Assembly (NCBI RefSeq): GCF_016917355.1
Contig: NZ_CP070304.1
Location: 4,712,001-4,776,000, forward strand
Source: Glaciimonas sp. PAMC28666
Lineage (GTDB): Bacteria > Pseudomonadota > Gammaproteobacteria > Burkholderiales > Burkholderiaceae_D
Direction: 5' to 3'
Length of the DNA stretch: 64,000 bases
This document shows positions 11,315-21,491 of this stretch, in pieces (the first letter of the stretch is position 1; every line of letters starts with the position of its first letter). A program made the translations under genes and the position numbers. A model generated the notes under the pieces. The model was not told the DNA's origin, searched no databases, and saw nothing but the letters and a program-made list of their open reading frames with translations.

Positions 11315-12823
11315 ATGAATCGTCAGACATTTGCTCGTAGCACTATCGCCGCCGCGGTGCTGGTTGTCGTTGCGGGGTTATACGTCCATTCCAACGGTAT
11401 TGGCTCAGGTATCAGCGATGCCAATGCCGCAAACGTTGTGACTACGCCACTGGCATCCACTCCGCCCTCCCCACCCGTGGCCGCTCCTACCGGTAACGTA
11501 ATAGCTATGCCAACAGACTTTTCTTCTATTGTTGAGCGGGCCGGCCCTGCCGTGGTGAATATTAGTGTGACCGGCAGTGCGAAGGCGAGCGATGCATCCA
11601 GCACCGAAGGTGGCTCTGGACAGCTAGACCCTAATGATCCTCTCTCTCAATTCTTCAAGCGTTTCGGCCCGCAATTACAAATTCCGCACGGGCCACAAAT
11701 CATGCGTGGTTTAGGTTCAGGTTTCATCATTAGCTCCGACGGTTTAATTTTGACCAATGCGCATGTGGTCGACGGAGCCCAAGAGGTGACGGTTAAGTTG
11801 ACTGATCGCAGGGAGTTCAAGGCGAAGGTGCTGGGTTCGGACAAGCAGAGCGATATAGCCGTCATCCGCATCGCGGCAAAAAATTTGCCGATAGTACAGA
11901 TTGGCAATCCTGCGCTGACCAAAGTGGGTGAACCGGTGCTAGCCATAGGGTCGCCATATGGCTTTGAAAATACCGCTACAGCTGGCATTGTGAGCGCCAA
12001 ATCGCGCTCTTTGCCGGACGATAATTATGTGCCGTTTATTCAAACGGACGTTGCCGTGAACCCTGGTAATTCAGGGGGACCCTTATTTAATATCAAGGGA
12101 CAAGTGATCGGAATCAATTCGCAAATCTACAGCCAGACCGGCGGCTATCAGGGACTGTCGTTTTCAATTCCGATTAATGTCGCCATGAATGTCGAGCAGC
12201 AGTTGGTACAACATGGAAAGGTAACCCGAGGTCACCTTGGAGTCAGCGTTCAAGAAGTCGATCAGGCGTTGGCAAATTCGTTTGGATTGCCGAAGGCCGA
12301 AGGGGCTTTAGTCGGTTCGGTTGATAAAGGCGGCCCGGCTGAAAAAGGCGGGCTCGAAACGGGCGACGTTATATTGCGATTTAACGGCCAACAAATTGAT
12401 CGTTCAGCCGATTTGCCCGAGTTCGTTGCCGATTCCAAACCTGGAACCACAGCCAATATTGATGTAGTTCGGAATGGGAAGCCTAAATCGCTAGCCATCA
12501 AAGTCGGTCAGATGGAGGTCGGCAAGCTGGCGGCGAATGATGCAAACGGTGGCGCGCAAGGTCGGCTTGGTTTGGCCGTGCGGCCGTTGAGTCCTGACGA
12601 ACGGCAACAGGCCGGTGTCACCGGTGGTTTGGTAGTGGGCGAAGTATCCGGTCCTTCTGCTTTAGCCGGAATCCAGGCCGGCGATGTGATCCTATCGGTC
12701 AACGGCACTGCGGTGAGTAGCGCCGAACAACTGCGACAGTTGGCGAACAAAGCAGGTAAGAACGTTGCCTTGTTGGTCCAACGGGATGGACAGAAGATTT
12801 TCGTCCCGCTTACATTGAGCTAA
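11315..12823 (+). CDS. degP: Periplasmic serine endoprotease DegP/MucD family (Do)
   Basis: 502 residues with an N-terminal signal or anchor, a trypsin-like protease domain and two PDZ domains (about 300-390 and 410-500). The catalytic triad is visible: His150 (LTNAHVVDGA), Asp180 (SDIAVIRI) and Ser253 (NPGNSGGPLF). It degrades misfolded envelope proteins in the periplasm. ATG at 11315 is preceded by AAGGAG; a longer reading from 11171 adds 48 residues that do not look like signal peptide. It follows the QseBC-like pair and carries the same upstream box, so it is probably a member of that regulon. Confidence 0.94.
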   Translation: MNRQTFARSTIAAAVLVVVAGLYVHSNGIGSGISDANAANVVTTPLASTPPSPPVAAPTGNVIAMPTDFSSIVERAGPAVVNISVTGSAKASDASSTEGGSGQLDPNDPLSQFFKRFGPQLQIPHGPQIMRGLGSGFIISSDGLILTNAHVVDGAQEVTVKLTDRREFKAKVLGSDKQSDIAVIRIAAKNLPIVQIGNPALTKVGEPVLAIGSPYGFENTATAGIVSAKSRSLPDDNYVPFIQTDVAVNPGNSGGPLFNIKGQVIGINSQIYSQTGGYQGLSFSIPINVAMNVEQQLVQHGKVTRGHLGVSVQEVDQALANSFGLPKAEGALVGSVDKGGPAEKGGLETGDVILRFNGQQIDRSADLPEFVADSKPGTTANIDVVRNGKPKSLAIKVGQMEVGKLAANDANGGAQGRLGLAVRPLSPDERQQAGVTGGLVVGEVSGPSALAGIQAGDVILSVNGTAVSSAEQLRQLANKAGKNVALLVQRDGQKIFVPLTLS

Positions 12824-12846
12824 TATTGCCTGCGTTGGATAGTATT

Positions 12847-12878
12847 GGGCCGCCCGGTTTTTGACCCGGCGGTCTTTG
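12847..12878 (+). terminator. Putative terminator after degP
   Basis: GC-rich imperfect stem built from GCCGCCCGG and CCCGGCGGT around TTTTTGA, followed by CTTTGTG. It begins 24 bases after the stop codon. Confidence 0.55.
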
Positions 12879-13071
12879 TGCAAATTGAATAGTGAGGGCA
12901 AGGAAATTGGCAAAGGGCCACTCGTCATTTATTAACAATCATGGAAAAAATTAGGTAAAGTTACCGAGAACGATGCGCAATAACAGGATGCGAAGGCTGA
13001 GCGGCAAAGACAAAGCGCGCCTCAAAAGCTACCTGCATCATTAACAGATGACGGGTTATGAAGGAATCGAA

Positions 13072-13383
13072 ATGTCAAAAGTGAGTTCGAAAGACGTCAA
13101 TAACCTGTCGCAACATATCCTGCCATCTTCAGCCACGATGATTGGTGTCTGCATTACCGCCCTCTCGATTATTAAACTAGCCCGGTTCCATGGCCTGGCA
13201 TTGCGGCTCGGGCATTTACTGGCGGTCAATAGCCTGGTGTTTCTGACCAGCGGCGTGCTGTCCTATGCTGCGATGCGATCCGCCGGGAATTCCCGACTTG
13301 AAAATTATGCCGATGGCGCTTTCATCATAGGCTTAACCTTACTGAGCTTGTCGACCGTTTTTATGGCAGTCGTGATTGCTTAG
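13072..13383 (+). CDS. Small membrane protein of unknown function (DUF2721-size, three helices)
   Basis: 103 residues with three predicted hydrophobic helices (about residues 20-38, 48-70 and 83-103). I do not recognise the family with certainty. ATG at 13072 has AAGGA 8 bases upstream and is preferred to an ATG at 13048 in the same frame. It lies between degP and the convergent FAH gene and appears monocistronic. Confidence 0.65.
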   Translation: MSKVSSKDVNNLSQHILPSSATMIGVCITALSIIKLARFHGLALRLGHLLAVNSLVFLTSGVLSYAAMRSAGNSRLENYADGAFIIGLTLLSLSTVFMAVVIA

Positions 13384-13503
13384 CCAGGGAGTCACTATAG
13401 CGGCGATATACGCCGCCTGCGTTGACCCACGCGAATGGATAAACAACGGAAAAACCGATTTAACTGCGTCGATGCTTCGAGATCACCAACGCAGTCGACG
13501 TTT

Positions 13504-14364
13504 TTAATCAAGCAATCCGGCATTCCACGTGTGCACTGTTTGCTGCTGCTCACCTAATTTCTCGATCCCAAGCCGCACGACATCGCCATTTTTCAGAAAG
13601 ACCGGGGGCTTTTGGCCCATTCCTACGCCGGGTGGTGTACCCGTTGAAATGATGTCACCAGGATAAAGCGTGGTGAACTGGCTGATGTAATGCACCAAAA
13701 ACGCTACATTAAAAACCATCGTTTTGGTGGTCCCATTCTGGTAGCGTTTACCGTTAACCTCCAGCCACATGGCAAGATTTTGTGGGTCACCAACTTCGTC
13801 GGCTGTTACCAGCCAAGGCCCCACCGGACCAAATGTGTCGCAGCCTTTGCCTTTATCCCAGGTACCACTACGTTCGATCTGGTACTCACGTTCGGATACG
13901 TCATTAATCACCGCGTAACCTGCGACATGGGTCAATGCGTCTGCTTCATTCACATAGCGCGCTTTGCTGCCGATGATGACCCCGAGTTCAACTTCCCAGT
14001 CGGTTTTGACTGAATTTTTAGGCATGACGATGGGATCGTTAGGTCCGCCGAAGCAGCTGGTCCATTTGTTAAACAGCACTGGTTCGGCGGGAACGTCTAA
14101 GCCCGATTCTGCTGCGTGGTCGCTATAGTTAAGTCCGACGCAAACAAACTTTCCAAGTCCGGTAAAGGGAGCGCCAATGCGCTGCGGTGCTTCAATTTCA
14201 GGCAAGATAGAGAGGTCCAGCGCGCGTAATTTATCTAAACCTGCAGGCGACAACACATCCGGATTGATATCGCTAATGATCGATGACAGATCGCGTATCT
14301 TGCCGCTGGCATCAATTGCCGCTGGCTTCTCCTGGCCCTTTGGACCGTGACGTAATAATTTCAA
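13504..14364 (-). CDS. Fumarylacetoacetate-hydrolase-family enzyme, probable 2,4-diketo-3-deoxy-L-fuconate hydrolase
   Basis: 286 residues of the FAH fold. Conserved features are FVCVGLNYSDHAAE, the metal-binding acidic residues in DWEVELGVI, and ISTGTPPGVGMGQKPP. In L-fuconate catabolism of Xanthomonas and Burkholderia such enzymes split 2,4-diketo-3-deoxy-L-fuconate into pyruvate and L-lactate. The neighbouring SDR fits the preceding oxidation step. Related FAH proteins are often labelled ureidoglycolate lyase, so the substrate is inferred from context. Third gene of a gntR-SDR-FAH set, 118 bases after the SDR gene. Confidence 0.8.
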   Translation of the reverse strand: MKLLRHGPKGQEKPAAIDASGKIRDLSSIISDINPDVLSPAGLDKLRALDLSILPEIEAPQRIGAPFTGLGKFVCVGLNYSDHAAESGLDVPAEPVLFNKWTSCFGGPNDPIVMPKNSVKTDWEVELGVIIGSKARYVNEADALTHVAGYAVINDVSEREYQIERSGTWDKGKGCDTFGPVGPWLVTADEVGDPQNLAMWLEVNGKRYQNGTTKTMVFNVAFLVHYISQFTTLYPGDIISTGTPPGVGMGQKPPVFLKNGDVVRLGIEKLGEQQQTVHTWNAGLLD

Positions 14365-14482
14365 AATAGACTCCTGCTGTTAATTTTAAATGGATACAAA
14401 ATAAGTCTGATGCCAAATTCGAAGAAAGGTTTGATACTTTGCGCGCATTGGTTGAGACTGAGCGAAGATCGTCTGGATCAGA

Positions 14483-15304
<822 letters not shown>

Positions 15305-15378
15305 TTAACAGCGCGGATAAGGTAGGGGCTTGCGATCCGTGCATGCGATTAGAAGTATGAAGATTAAAAAATGGTGGT

Positions 15379-16110
15379 TTACGTGAGCGGCGAATGTGTC
15401 TGGGCCACATTGGTGTTTTGGCTAGCCTTTTTATAGCCATCGCGTACCCGCATCAGGTGACTGCGCATGGCTTGCGCGGAGCGATCCGGATCACGCGCCT
15501 GCAGCGCCGCCAGAATATCGCGGTGATCTTGAAGACTACGCTTCAAAACTGCGGGAATACTGGAAGTGATGGCGCGACTCTTTTTTCCTAATACGTACAA
15601 GCTACCAGCGATACTTTGCATGAAAGGATTGTTGCAGGCATCAATAATCACCTCGTGAAAGGCAACGTCGGCGGCGGCAAAAGTGGCTCCATCGCTGAGT
15701 AACGTGGCTTCGTTTTGCACCGTAGCTGCCAGAAAATCCAACTGTTCGTTACTGATGTGGATTGCCGCCAAAGCCGCCACGCCACTTTCAATAATGATGC
15801 GCGAATCGAACAGCGCATCCAGACTGCCTGCGTTGAGATCGATAATCATTTCTAACGGTTCAAGAAGTTCACGCGGCTGCAACGTACCGACGAAGGTCCC
15901 TTCTCCATGACGAATTCGAAGTAATCCTAATAGTGACAAGCCTCGGATGGCCTCACGCACCGCTGGACGCCCTACCCCTAGCATGCTTGCCAGCTCCCGT
16001 TCCGGCGGCAATTGCTGAGTGGGCTTGAGCTGCCCAGTGCGAATCATATGCAAGAGTCGTTGCGCTACTTGCTCGGCAACCGAGGTTTGAATGATGGGAT
16101 CGAATGACAT
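15379..16110 (-). CDS. GntR-family (FadR/FCD subfamily) transcriptional regulator
   Basis: 243 residues. The N-terminal winged helix is VAQRLLHMIRTGQLKPTQQL then PPERELASMLGVGRPAVREA (residues about 12-55). The C-terminal FCD ligand domain includes His positions in FHEVI and HRDILAAL that bind metal in this family. It probably represses the SDR-FAH genes downstream in response to a sugar acid. A TGGTAAGACCA palindrome 27 bases upstream is a matching operator. Confidence 0.9.
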   Translation of the reverse strand: MSFDPIIQTSVAEQVAQRLLHMIRTGQLKPTQQLPPERELASMLGVGRPAVREAIRGLSLLGLLRIRHGEGTFVGTLQPRELLEPLEMIIDLNAGSLDALFDSRIIIESGVAALAAIHISNEQLDFLAATVQNEATLLSDGATFAAADVAFHEVIIDACNNPFMQSIAGSLYVLGKKSRAITSSIPAVLKRSLQDHRDILAALQARDPDRSAQAMRSHLMRVRDGYKKASQNTNVAQTHSPLT

Positions 16111-16136
16111 ATCTATGAGATCACTTTGAAATTCAG

Positions 16137-16147
16137 TGGTAAGACCA
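16137..16147. promoter_or_regulatory. FadR-type operator candidate
   Basis: TGGTAAGACCA, a perfect TGGT-N3-ACCA palindrome, matching the FadR-subfamily GntR consensus. It is 27 bases upstream of the regulator ATG. I found no second copy in front of the SDR gene. Confidence 0.6.
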
Positions 16148-16546
16148 ATAAACGAAGAATAGGGCCGAAATTTCTTTGTGTCAATCCCGCTGGCGGTTTG
16201 ATTGAGCCCTGGATGCGCTGGATTTGAACGGCAGGTGTGTACAAATTTGAACTTTAAATTAATCCTTGAATTATCAAAAAAACAACTATAGAATGTTAGT
16301 TATTGTGAAATACATAACTTTTATGACCCTGAACTATTTTTTTGTATCAAACTAGAAACGTTCAGTGGCTTGATAGATTGGTTTGGTGCGGATTTCGTTC
16401 CTGGTCTTGTTAGGACCTTCTCTCCTCAAAAGCATTTAAAACAAATGGGCACTCTCGAACGACAAAGATTTTTATGCTGCGCAATGGACTAAGTCACCGA
16501 TCAGAGCAATATCCAGGCGCCTCAGCACTACCGGAGGAATCAGCAA
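16148..16546. other. Intergenic region, no gene seen
   Basis: About 400 AT-rich bases between divergent transcription units. Apart from the operator-like palindrome next to gntR and a ribosome site (GGAGGAATC) for the TssL-like gene, I see no gene or clear RNA structure. Confidence 0.5.
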
Positions 16547-17227
16547 ATGACACTATCCACATCGCATCTAAAGTTATCAATCGGTGCCCTGCTGCGCGAT
16601 ACTGCATTGAAAGTCGCCCTACTTGCGCAGCACGCAGAGCCAGCATCCATGGAGCATCTCAGCGCTGAATGCCTGAAGTTGATCGCTATATTTGATCACG
16701 CCTTAGAACATCGCAAAGTAGCTGACGATGTCAGACACGAAGCGGTGTATGCGCAATGCGGTTTAATTGATGAAATGGTGATGTCCCACCTGCCAGAAAA
16801 TGTAAAATTGAAATGGCGTGCCTCTCCTTTGCATTTCGCCTTATTTCAACATCGCGATGCAGGAGAGCGAATCTATGAACGTCTCGCAGCGCGCATGGCG
16901 CAAATATCGCCGAACCTCGCCATGTTGGAGTGCTATAGCGCGATCCTCCACCTGGGCTTCAGTGGCCGATACAAGTTAGCCGACGAGAAAGAACGAACCG
17001 CGTTAATGGCTCAACTCGATGCGCAAATTGATACGCTTCGCTCAACGCATTCCCTCGAACAGCCTGCGAGCAATGATGCAGGGGATAAAAAAAAATTCTT
17101 TGAAATTGGTGGTTTGTTGCTGCCAACACTATCTCCGTGGGTATTGGCCGGCATAACTGCGTTAGTGACGCTATTACTCTATTTTTTAGTGGGGGAGACC
17201 TTAGAAGAAATATTGACCCATTGGTAG
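16547..17227 (+). CDS. DotU/TssL-like type IV/VI secretion membrane protein, orphan
   Basis: 226 residues of the IcmH/DotU (TssL) family. The N-terminal cytoplasmic helical domain has the family-style segment HEAVYAQCGLIDEMVMSHLP, and a single C-terminal transmembrane helix sits at about 195-217 (PWVLAGITALVTLLLYFLVG). In type VI systems TssL is an inner-membrane anchor with TssM and TssJ. None of those genes is nearby, and no OmpA-like extension is present. It has a strong ribosome site (GGAGG) before ATG 16547. Function without partners is unclear. Confidence 0.75.
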   Translation: MTLSTSHLKLSIGALLRDTALKVALLAQHAEPASMEHLSAECLKLIAIFDHALEHRKVADDVRHEAVYAQCGLIDEMVMSHLPENVKLKWRASPLHFALFQHRDAGERIYERLAARMAQISPNLAMLECYSAILHLGFSGRYKLADEKERTALMAQLDAQIDTLRSTHSLEQPASNDAGDKKKFFEIGGLLLPTLSPWVLAGITALVTLLLYFLVGETLEEILTHW

Positions 17228-17365
17228 GAACAAAAACGTAAAATACGTCTGTCATAGGGGCTTTAGCAATAATAGATTTAACAGCCGTGAATTTGCCAGC
17301 CAGTCTCTCAGGAAAGACAGCAAACTGCTTGTTTGCTGGAACCCTCATTTTTTTCAGAACGCGTC

Positions 17366-17398
17366 ACATTCGAGGTTACATTCGAGGTTACATTCGAG
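17366..17398. repeat. 12-base tandem repeat upstream of the CsgA-like SDR
   Basis: The unit ACATTCGAGGTT occurs 2.75 times, ending 12 bases before the SDR start codon. The period is a multiple of three and is open in the SDR frame, so it would add FEVT repeats if translation began upstream. I favour it being in the leader. Confidence 0.85.
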
Positions 17399-17410
17399 CC
17401 TGGAGTATTC

Positions 17411-18112
17411 ATGCAACTGCATTCTTTTCCCCGTCCTTTCAAAGCGTTAGTCATCGGTGCGACCGGTGCGCTTGGTGCAGCTTTTGTGAGCGTGCTGGAA
17501 TCGAATCCGGATTGTTCGCTTATCGCAGCCCTCCACCGGCAATCCCAACCGCCGATCGACTTTGACCGTGAAGAGAGTATTGCCGAGGCAGCCCAGACGC
17601 TGGCCGTCAAAGGGCCATTTAATTTGATCATCAATGCCGCCGGTATACTCCACAGCTCCGACTTTATGCCGGAGAAAAGACTAGCGGATGTGTCCTATCA
17701 TCAAATGATGGAAACCTTCCGGGCAAATGCTTTTGGTCCGGCGCTGGTGATGCGCCATTTTTCAAAGTTATTGGATAACGAAAGAGGTGTGATGGCGATT
17801 CTCTCGGCCAAGGTGGGGAGTATTGGAGATAATCGTTTGGGTGGATGGTATAGCTACCGCGCCTCTAAAGCAGCATTGAATATGTTCATCAAAACGGCTG
17901 CGATCGAAATCAACAGAACGAAACCCGGCGCAGTGTTGATTGCCCTTCACCCCGGCACGGTTAATTCAAGATTATCGGAGCCGTTTCGCGGGGCACAAAT
18001 TGGACGCACGGCCGATGCGGCCGCCAGAGATATGCTGGACGTCATCGACAAACTTACAGCAGCCGATACCGGGCGATTTTACGCATACAATGGCGCGACG
18101 CTACCCTGGTAG
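17411..18112 (+). CDS. CsgA-like short-chain dehydrogenase/reductase
   Basis: 233 residues. Rossmann motif VIGATGALGAAF at the N-terminus, NAAGIL, Ser in AILSAKVGSIGDN, and the YSYRASK catalytic Tyr and Lys. The ending RFYAYNGATLPW resembles the C-factor (CsgA)-type SDRs, which are common as single genes and have poorly known substrates. ATG at 17411 has GGAG 6 bases upstream. It does not overlap its neighbours. Confidence 0.85.
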   Translation: MQLHSFPRPFKALVIGATGALGAAFVSVLESNPDCSLIAALHRQSQPPIDFDREESIAEAAQTLAVKGPFNLIINAAGILHSSDFMPEKRLADVSYHQMMETFRANAFGPALVMRHFSKLLDNERGVMAILSAKVGSIGDNRLGGWYSYRASKAALNMFIKTAAIEINRTKPGAVLIALHPGTVNSRLSEPFRGAQIGRTADAAARDMLDVIDKLTAADTGRFYAYNGATLPW

Positions 18113-18202
18113 CTAAATTGTCAGCGGACTCAGCAGCAGACTTAGTATCTGACTTTGTGACTAACTTAGTGGCCAATTTTATGGTTGATTTTAATGGCTG
18201 CT

Positions 18203-18757
18203 TTATTTGATACGTTGTTTTTCCAGCTTTCGCGCTAGTGTTCGCCGATGCATTCCCAGGCGGCGCGCCGTCTCAGAGATATTAAAATCTGTCTCCACCA
18301 AAACTTCATGAATACGTTCCCATTCCAGCGTCTTGATCGACGTCACGCGGTTGGGTATTTCGACTTCGGTCACGCCAGCAACATGGCCGAAGGCAGCTTC
18401 AATATCGTCCGTGTTTGAAGGCTTGGCCAAATATTGACACGCGCCGAGTTTAATGGCCTCCACCGCCGTGGTAAGACTAGCGAAGCCAGTCAGCACCACG
18501 ATCAACATCGCGGGATCGTGCTTATGAAGCAGTTGGACGCAGACCAGCCCGGAGGTGTTGCTGTTAAGTTTGAGGTCGACTACCGCATAGCCAGGCGTAT
18601 GCAGAAGCAATAATGCGGCAACTTCCACCAGGTTTGCGGCAAGCAATACGGTATAGCCGCGACGCTCGAACGAACGTCCAAGGGTCCGCGCAAATGCGGC
18701 GTCATCTTCAACGATCAATAATAGACGCTCAAGGCGGTCAAGGGGGTCAGTCGACAT
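18203..18757 (-). CDS. regA: Redox response regulator RegA/PrrA/RoxR family
   Basis: 184 residues: a receiver domain with Asp61 (AVVDLKLN) and Lys in YLAKPSNTDDI, a short linker, and a C-terminal Fis-type helix-turn-helix NISETARRLGMHRRTLARKL. This short domain order and the HTH sequence are typical of RegA/ActR/PrrA global redox regulators. It overlaps the kinase gene upstream by 11 bases. It is the last gene of the cyoABCD-surf1-regBA string, so it may regulate oxidase choice from within the oxidase operon. Confidence 0.92.
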   Translation of the reverse strand: MSTDPLDRLERLLLIVEDDAAFARTLGRSFERRGYTVLLAANLVEVAALLLLHTPGYAVVDLKLNSNTSGLVCVQLLHKHDPAMLIVVLTGFASLTTAVEAIKLGACQYLAKPSNTDDIEAAFGHVAGVTEVEIPNRVTSIKTLEWERIHEVLVETDFNISETARRLGMHRRTLARKLEKQRIK

Positions 18758-20096
18758 TCAGGGCTGCCTCTTCGAGACTGATCGCAGCAAGCGGTAAGCT
18801 GAGTTTTACCGCCGCGCCACCCTCTTCCCGATTGCGTGCGTCGACGGTACCGCCCAATTTTCTGGCAACATTCACGACAAAAAACAATCCCAGCCCACCG
18901 CCCGGTCGCCCTTTGCTGGACTGATAAGGCTTGCCTATCTGCGTTAGCATCGCTGGGGCAAATCCGGGACCGATATCGGTCACCAATAACGTTAATGCAT
19001 CGGCTTCACGCGTTGCTTCCAGGCATAGCCAGCGGGGAGAAGCTTCGAGGGCATTATCCAATACGTTACAAATCATTTGTTTCAATGCAGAGTCAAACAC
19101 CACCGGCATATCATGCTCTATATGATTTTTATAGACAAAAGTGACGATGGCTCGGGTAGCACGAAAATCTTCGACAAGATCACTCAAAAAAGTATTGATG
19201 GTGGTCTTTACAGATGATTCCCCACGTGCTTCTCCGGCTGACAGCAGGATGCCGCTAACGATGGACTTGCAGCGGGTTAGCTGGGTCTGCATTTCACGGA
19301 TTTCTTCCAGCAATTCACTATTTTGACTGAATTCGGGCATACGCCTCCAATCCCCAAGAATGACGGATAACGTCGCTAAAGGCGTACCCAGCTCATGCGC
19401 GGCACCGGAAGCTAACAGGCCCATCCTCACGATATGGTCTTCCTCGGCGGCGCGCTGGCGCAAGTCGGCGAGTTGGGCATAACCGGCACGAAGATTGCGA
19501 CCAATGCGCGTGATAAAAATCACCAGTAACGCAGCGATCAACGCAAAGCAGATCAGCATTCCTTCGACATAGAGGTTAGACAATCCATTGCCATGATCCG
19601 GTGGTAATGTCAGCGGATCGGAAAATAAAGAAAGACTAGCCAGGCAGGCAATGGTGATAACGACGATCGTCCAGGTCGACCAGGCTTCGAGCAACACAGC
19701 ACTCAAAATCACCTGTAATAAATAGAGAAACGCAAAAGGATTGGTGGTGCCGCCGCTAAGATGCAACTGGAACGTCAGGGTCCCAACATCCACCAAAAGC
19801 GCAAGAAAGAGCTCACCGTTCTTCACCACGCGCTGTTCATGCCAACGCAGGTGGCTGGCGATGTTAAAGGCAATCAGGCACGCCAATACCTGTAGCATCT
19901 GCGGTAAAGGAAGGTGGATATCAAAACCGAGAATCACAATAGCGATGGTTGTGATCTGTCCAAACACTGCAATCCAGCGCAGTTGAATTAACTGCAGCAT
20001 GTTGTTGTGCCCTGCGGCATTTTCAAAGCCCGTCGCTTCCGCCCATAACTCTTTTAAGTTCGTTGTTGGGATAAGGGTGTCATTTTTTGTTGGCAT
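18747..20096 (-). CDS. regB: Redox sensor histidine kinase RegB/PrrB/RoxS family
   Basis: 449 residues with about six N-terminal transmembrane helices. The loop motif GGTTNPF (115-121) is the RegB GGxxNPF ubiquinone-sensing heptapeptide. The H-box ASGAAHELGTPLATL places phosphorylated His at 234. Cys276 in RCKSIV corresponds to the redox-active cysteine of RegB. ATPase motifs include NVLDNALEASP and GGGLGLFF. I start at ATG 20096, which overlaps the SURF1 gene by 17 bases; a longer frame to 20189 has no support. Confidence 0.93.
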   Translation of the reverse strand: MPTKNDTLIPTTNLKELWAEATGFENAAGHNNMLQLIQLRWIAVFGQITTIAIVILGFDIHLPLPQMLQVLACLIAFNIASHLRWHEQRVVKNGELFLALLVDVGTLTFQLHLSGGTTNPFAFLYLLQVILSAVLLEAWSTWTIVVITIACLASLSLFSDPLTLPPDHGNGLSNLYVEGMLICFALIAALLVIFITRIGRNLRAGYAQLADLRQRAAEEDHIVRMGLLASGAAHELGTPLATLSVILGDWRRMPEFSQNSELLEEIREMQTQLTRCKSIVSGILLSAGEARGESSVKTTINTFLSDLVEDFRATRAIVTFVYKNHIEHDMPVVFDSALKQMICNVLDNALEASPRWLCLEATREADALTLLVTDIGPGFAPAMLTQIGKPYQSSKGRPGGGLGLFFVVNVARKLGGTVDARNREEGGAAVKLSLPLAAISLEEAALNVD

Positions 20097-21024
20097 CTTC
20101 ACTTTCACGATTGATGCCGGGGCCGGAGCCAATAGCCCTGCCAACATTTTCGCGGCGCACACGAAGCAAGCGCAGGTCGTCGCGCACAACCCAGAATCCA
20201 GCGCCCGCTAACATCAATGCGAGTGCGAACCAGGTTAACGCATACACCAAATGATTATTGGGAAAAGCAATTACCGTCAAACCGGCAACCGGTTGACGCG
20301 ACCTGTTGGCGTCGCCCTTTTCCGTTGAAGGCAGGTTGCCTGCTTCCTGGTCTATAAAGTAAGGTGCCACAGAGCGCAGGCCGCGCGCCAACGCAATGGC
20401 GTGAACATCACGGGAATACCAGCGATTATTTGCAGGGTCGTTATGGCGAAGAAAACCACCACCTGGCTCGCTCATACGAAGTAACCCCGTTACCACCGAA
20501 TTGGCGGAATTATCAGGGTCGGCGGAGTTGGTGAATGGAGCGGAGTTCAATACTCCGGCGCTATCGTGTTTGTCTTGGAAATTGGGAAGAACAAAGCCAC
20601 GATTAATCAGTGTGACGCTGCCATCCTCGCTGCGCAACGGTGTAAGTAGCCAAAATCCGCTACCAAAGTCAGTTGAAGCTTGAACCCGCACCGTGAGTGG
20701 ATAAAGAAACTTTCCGGTTACGCGCACATGGCGATACTCGTCGGCATCCGCATTGATGCCTGACCATTGCGCTAAACCCGGAGCGGCTATGGCGGGAGCG
20801 TGAACTCTCTGGTCGACGCGTTCTATCAGGTCGAGTTTCCATTGCAGGCGCTTGAGTTGCCAGGTACCAAGTGCGACAAAGCCTAAAACCAGCAGAGCGG
20901 CACAAATTCCTAAAAAAATACGAATGGCCGCAGGCCGGGAGCGAGGAGAAGCATCCCGGGCAGCTGATGTTACAGGCCGTCCCGGTGATTTATCGCCCGC
21001 CGTACCACGCGGCACAGGGTTCAT
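20080..21024 (-). CDS. SURF1 family cytochrome oxidase assembly protein
   Basis: 314 residues with one transmembrane helix near each end (about 33-54 and 262-282) around a periplasmic domain. GTWQLKRLQWKLDLIERV, LINRGFVLP and the late NNHLVYALTWFALALML are SURF1 features. SURF1 helps assemble haem-copper oxidases. ATG at 21024 overlaps the cyoD stop by 4 bases, so it belongs to the oxidase operon. The first 30 residues are basic and low in complexity. Confidence 0.92.
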   Translation of the reverse strand: MNPVPRGTAGDKSPGRPVTSAARDASPRSRPAAIRIFLGICAALLVLGFVALGTWQLKRLQWKLDLIERVDQRVHAPAIAAPGLAQWSGINADADEYRHVRVTGKFLYPLTVRVQASTDFGSGFWLLTPLRSEDGSVTLINRGFVLPNFQDKHDSAGVLNSAPFTNSADPDNSANSVVTGLLRMSEPGGGFLRHNDPANNRWYSRDVHAIALARGLRSVAPYFIDQEAGNLPSTEKGDANRSRQPVAGLTVIAFPNNHLVYALTWFALALMLAGAGFWVVRDDLRLLRVRRENVGRAIGSGPGINRESEDANKK

Positions 21025-21491
21025 GGCATATTGTGCATGTTGTGCATTTTGCTCATGTCCTTCGACTCGGGAGCAGATTGCAGAATTGATTCAGGAACAG
21101 TCTCTTGTGCAGATTCCGTCATCACGCCGGGCATCATGTTGTGATTCAGATGGTACATCACCCAAACTGAACCGCTTAGCATGATAAAGACCAGCATCAC
21201 CGTGAAGATCAACGCCAACATTGACCAACCACCTTCGGACTTTGTGTTCATGTGTAAGAAATACACCATGTGCACGACGATTTGAACCGCGGCGAACCCC
21301 AGCACAACCAGGCCAGTGGTACTCGACTTGTCGAATACTTTGCCGATCACCAACCAAAACGGAATCGCAGTCAAAATAACTGCCAGCACAAAGCCCGTAA
21401 CATACGTTCTCAGGCTGCCATGGTCGACGTGATCATCTTCATGGTGACCATGTTGGGGGCCGTGCGCAGGATGTTCTTGATGTCCGCTCAT
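21021..21491 (-). CDS. cyoD: Cytochrome o ubiquinol oxidase subunit IV
   Basis: 156 residues: a His-rich N-terminal tail ([19 protein letters not shown]), three transmembrane helices (about 28-50, 56-77 and 88-110), and a Met/His-rich C-terminus ([13 protein letters not shown]) longer than in E. coli CyoD (109 residues). The helix containing [18 protein letters not shown] is typical of subunit IV. The Met/His tail might bind copper, which is inference. It overlaps cyoC by 4 bases. Confidence 0.93.
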   Translation of the reverse strand: MSGHQEHPAHGPQHGHHEDDHVDHGSLRTYVTGFVLAVILTAIPFWLVIGKVFDKSSTTGLVVLGFAAVQIVVHMVYFLHMNTKSEGGWSMLALIFTVMLVFIMLSGSVWVMYHLNHNMMPGVMTESAQETVPESILQSAPESKDMSKMHNMHNMP

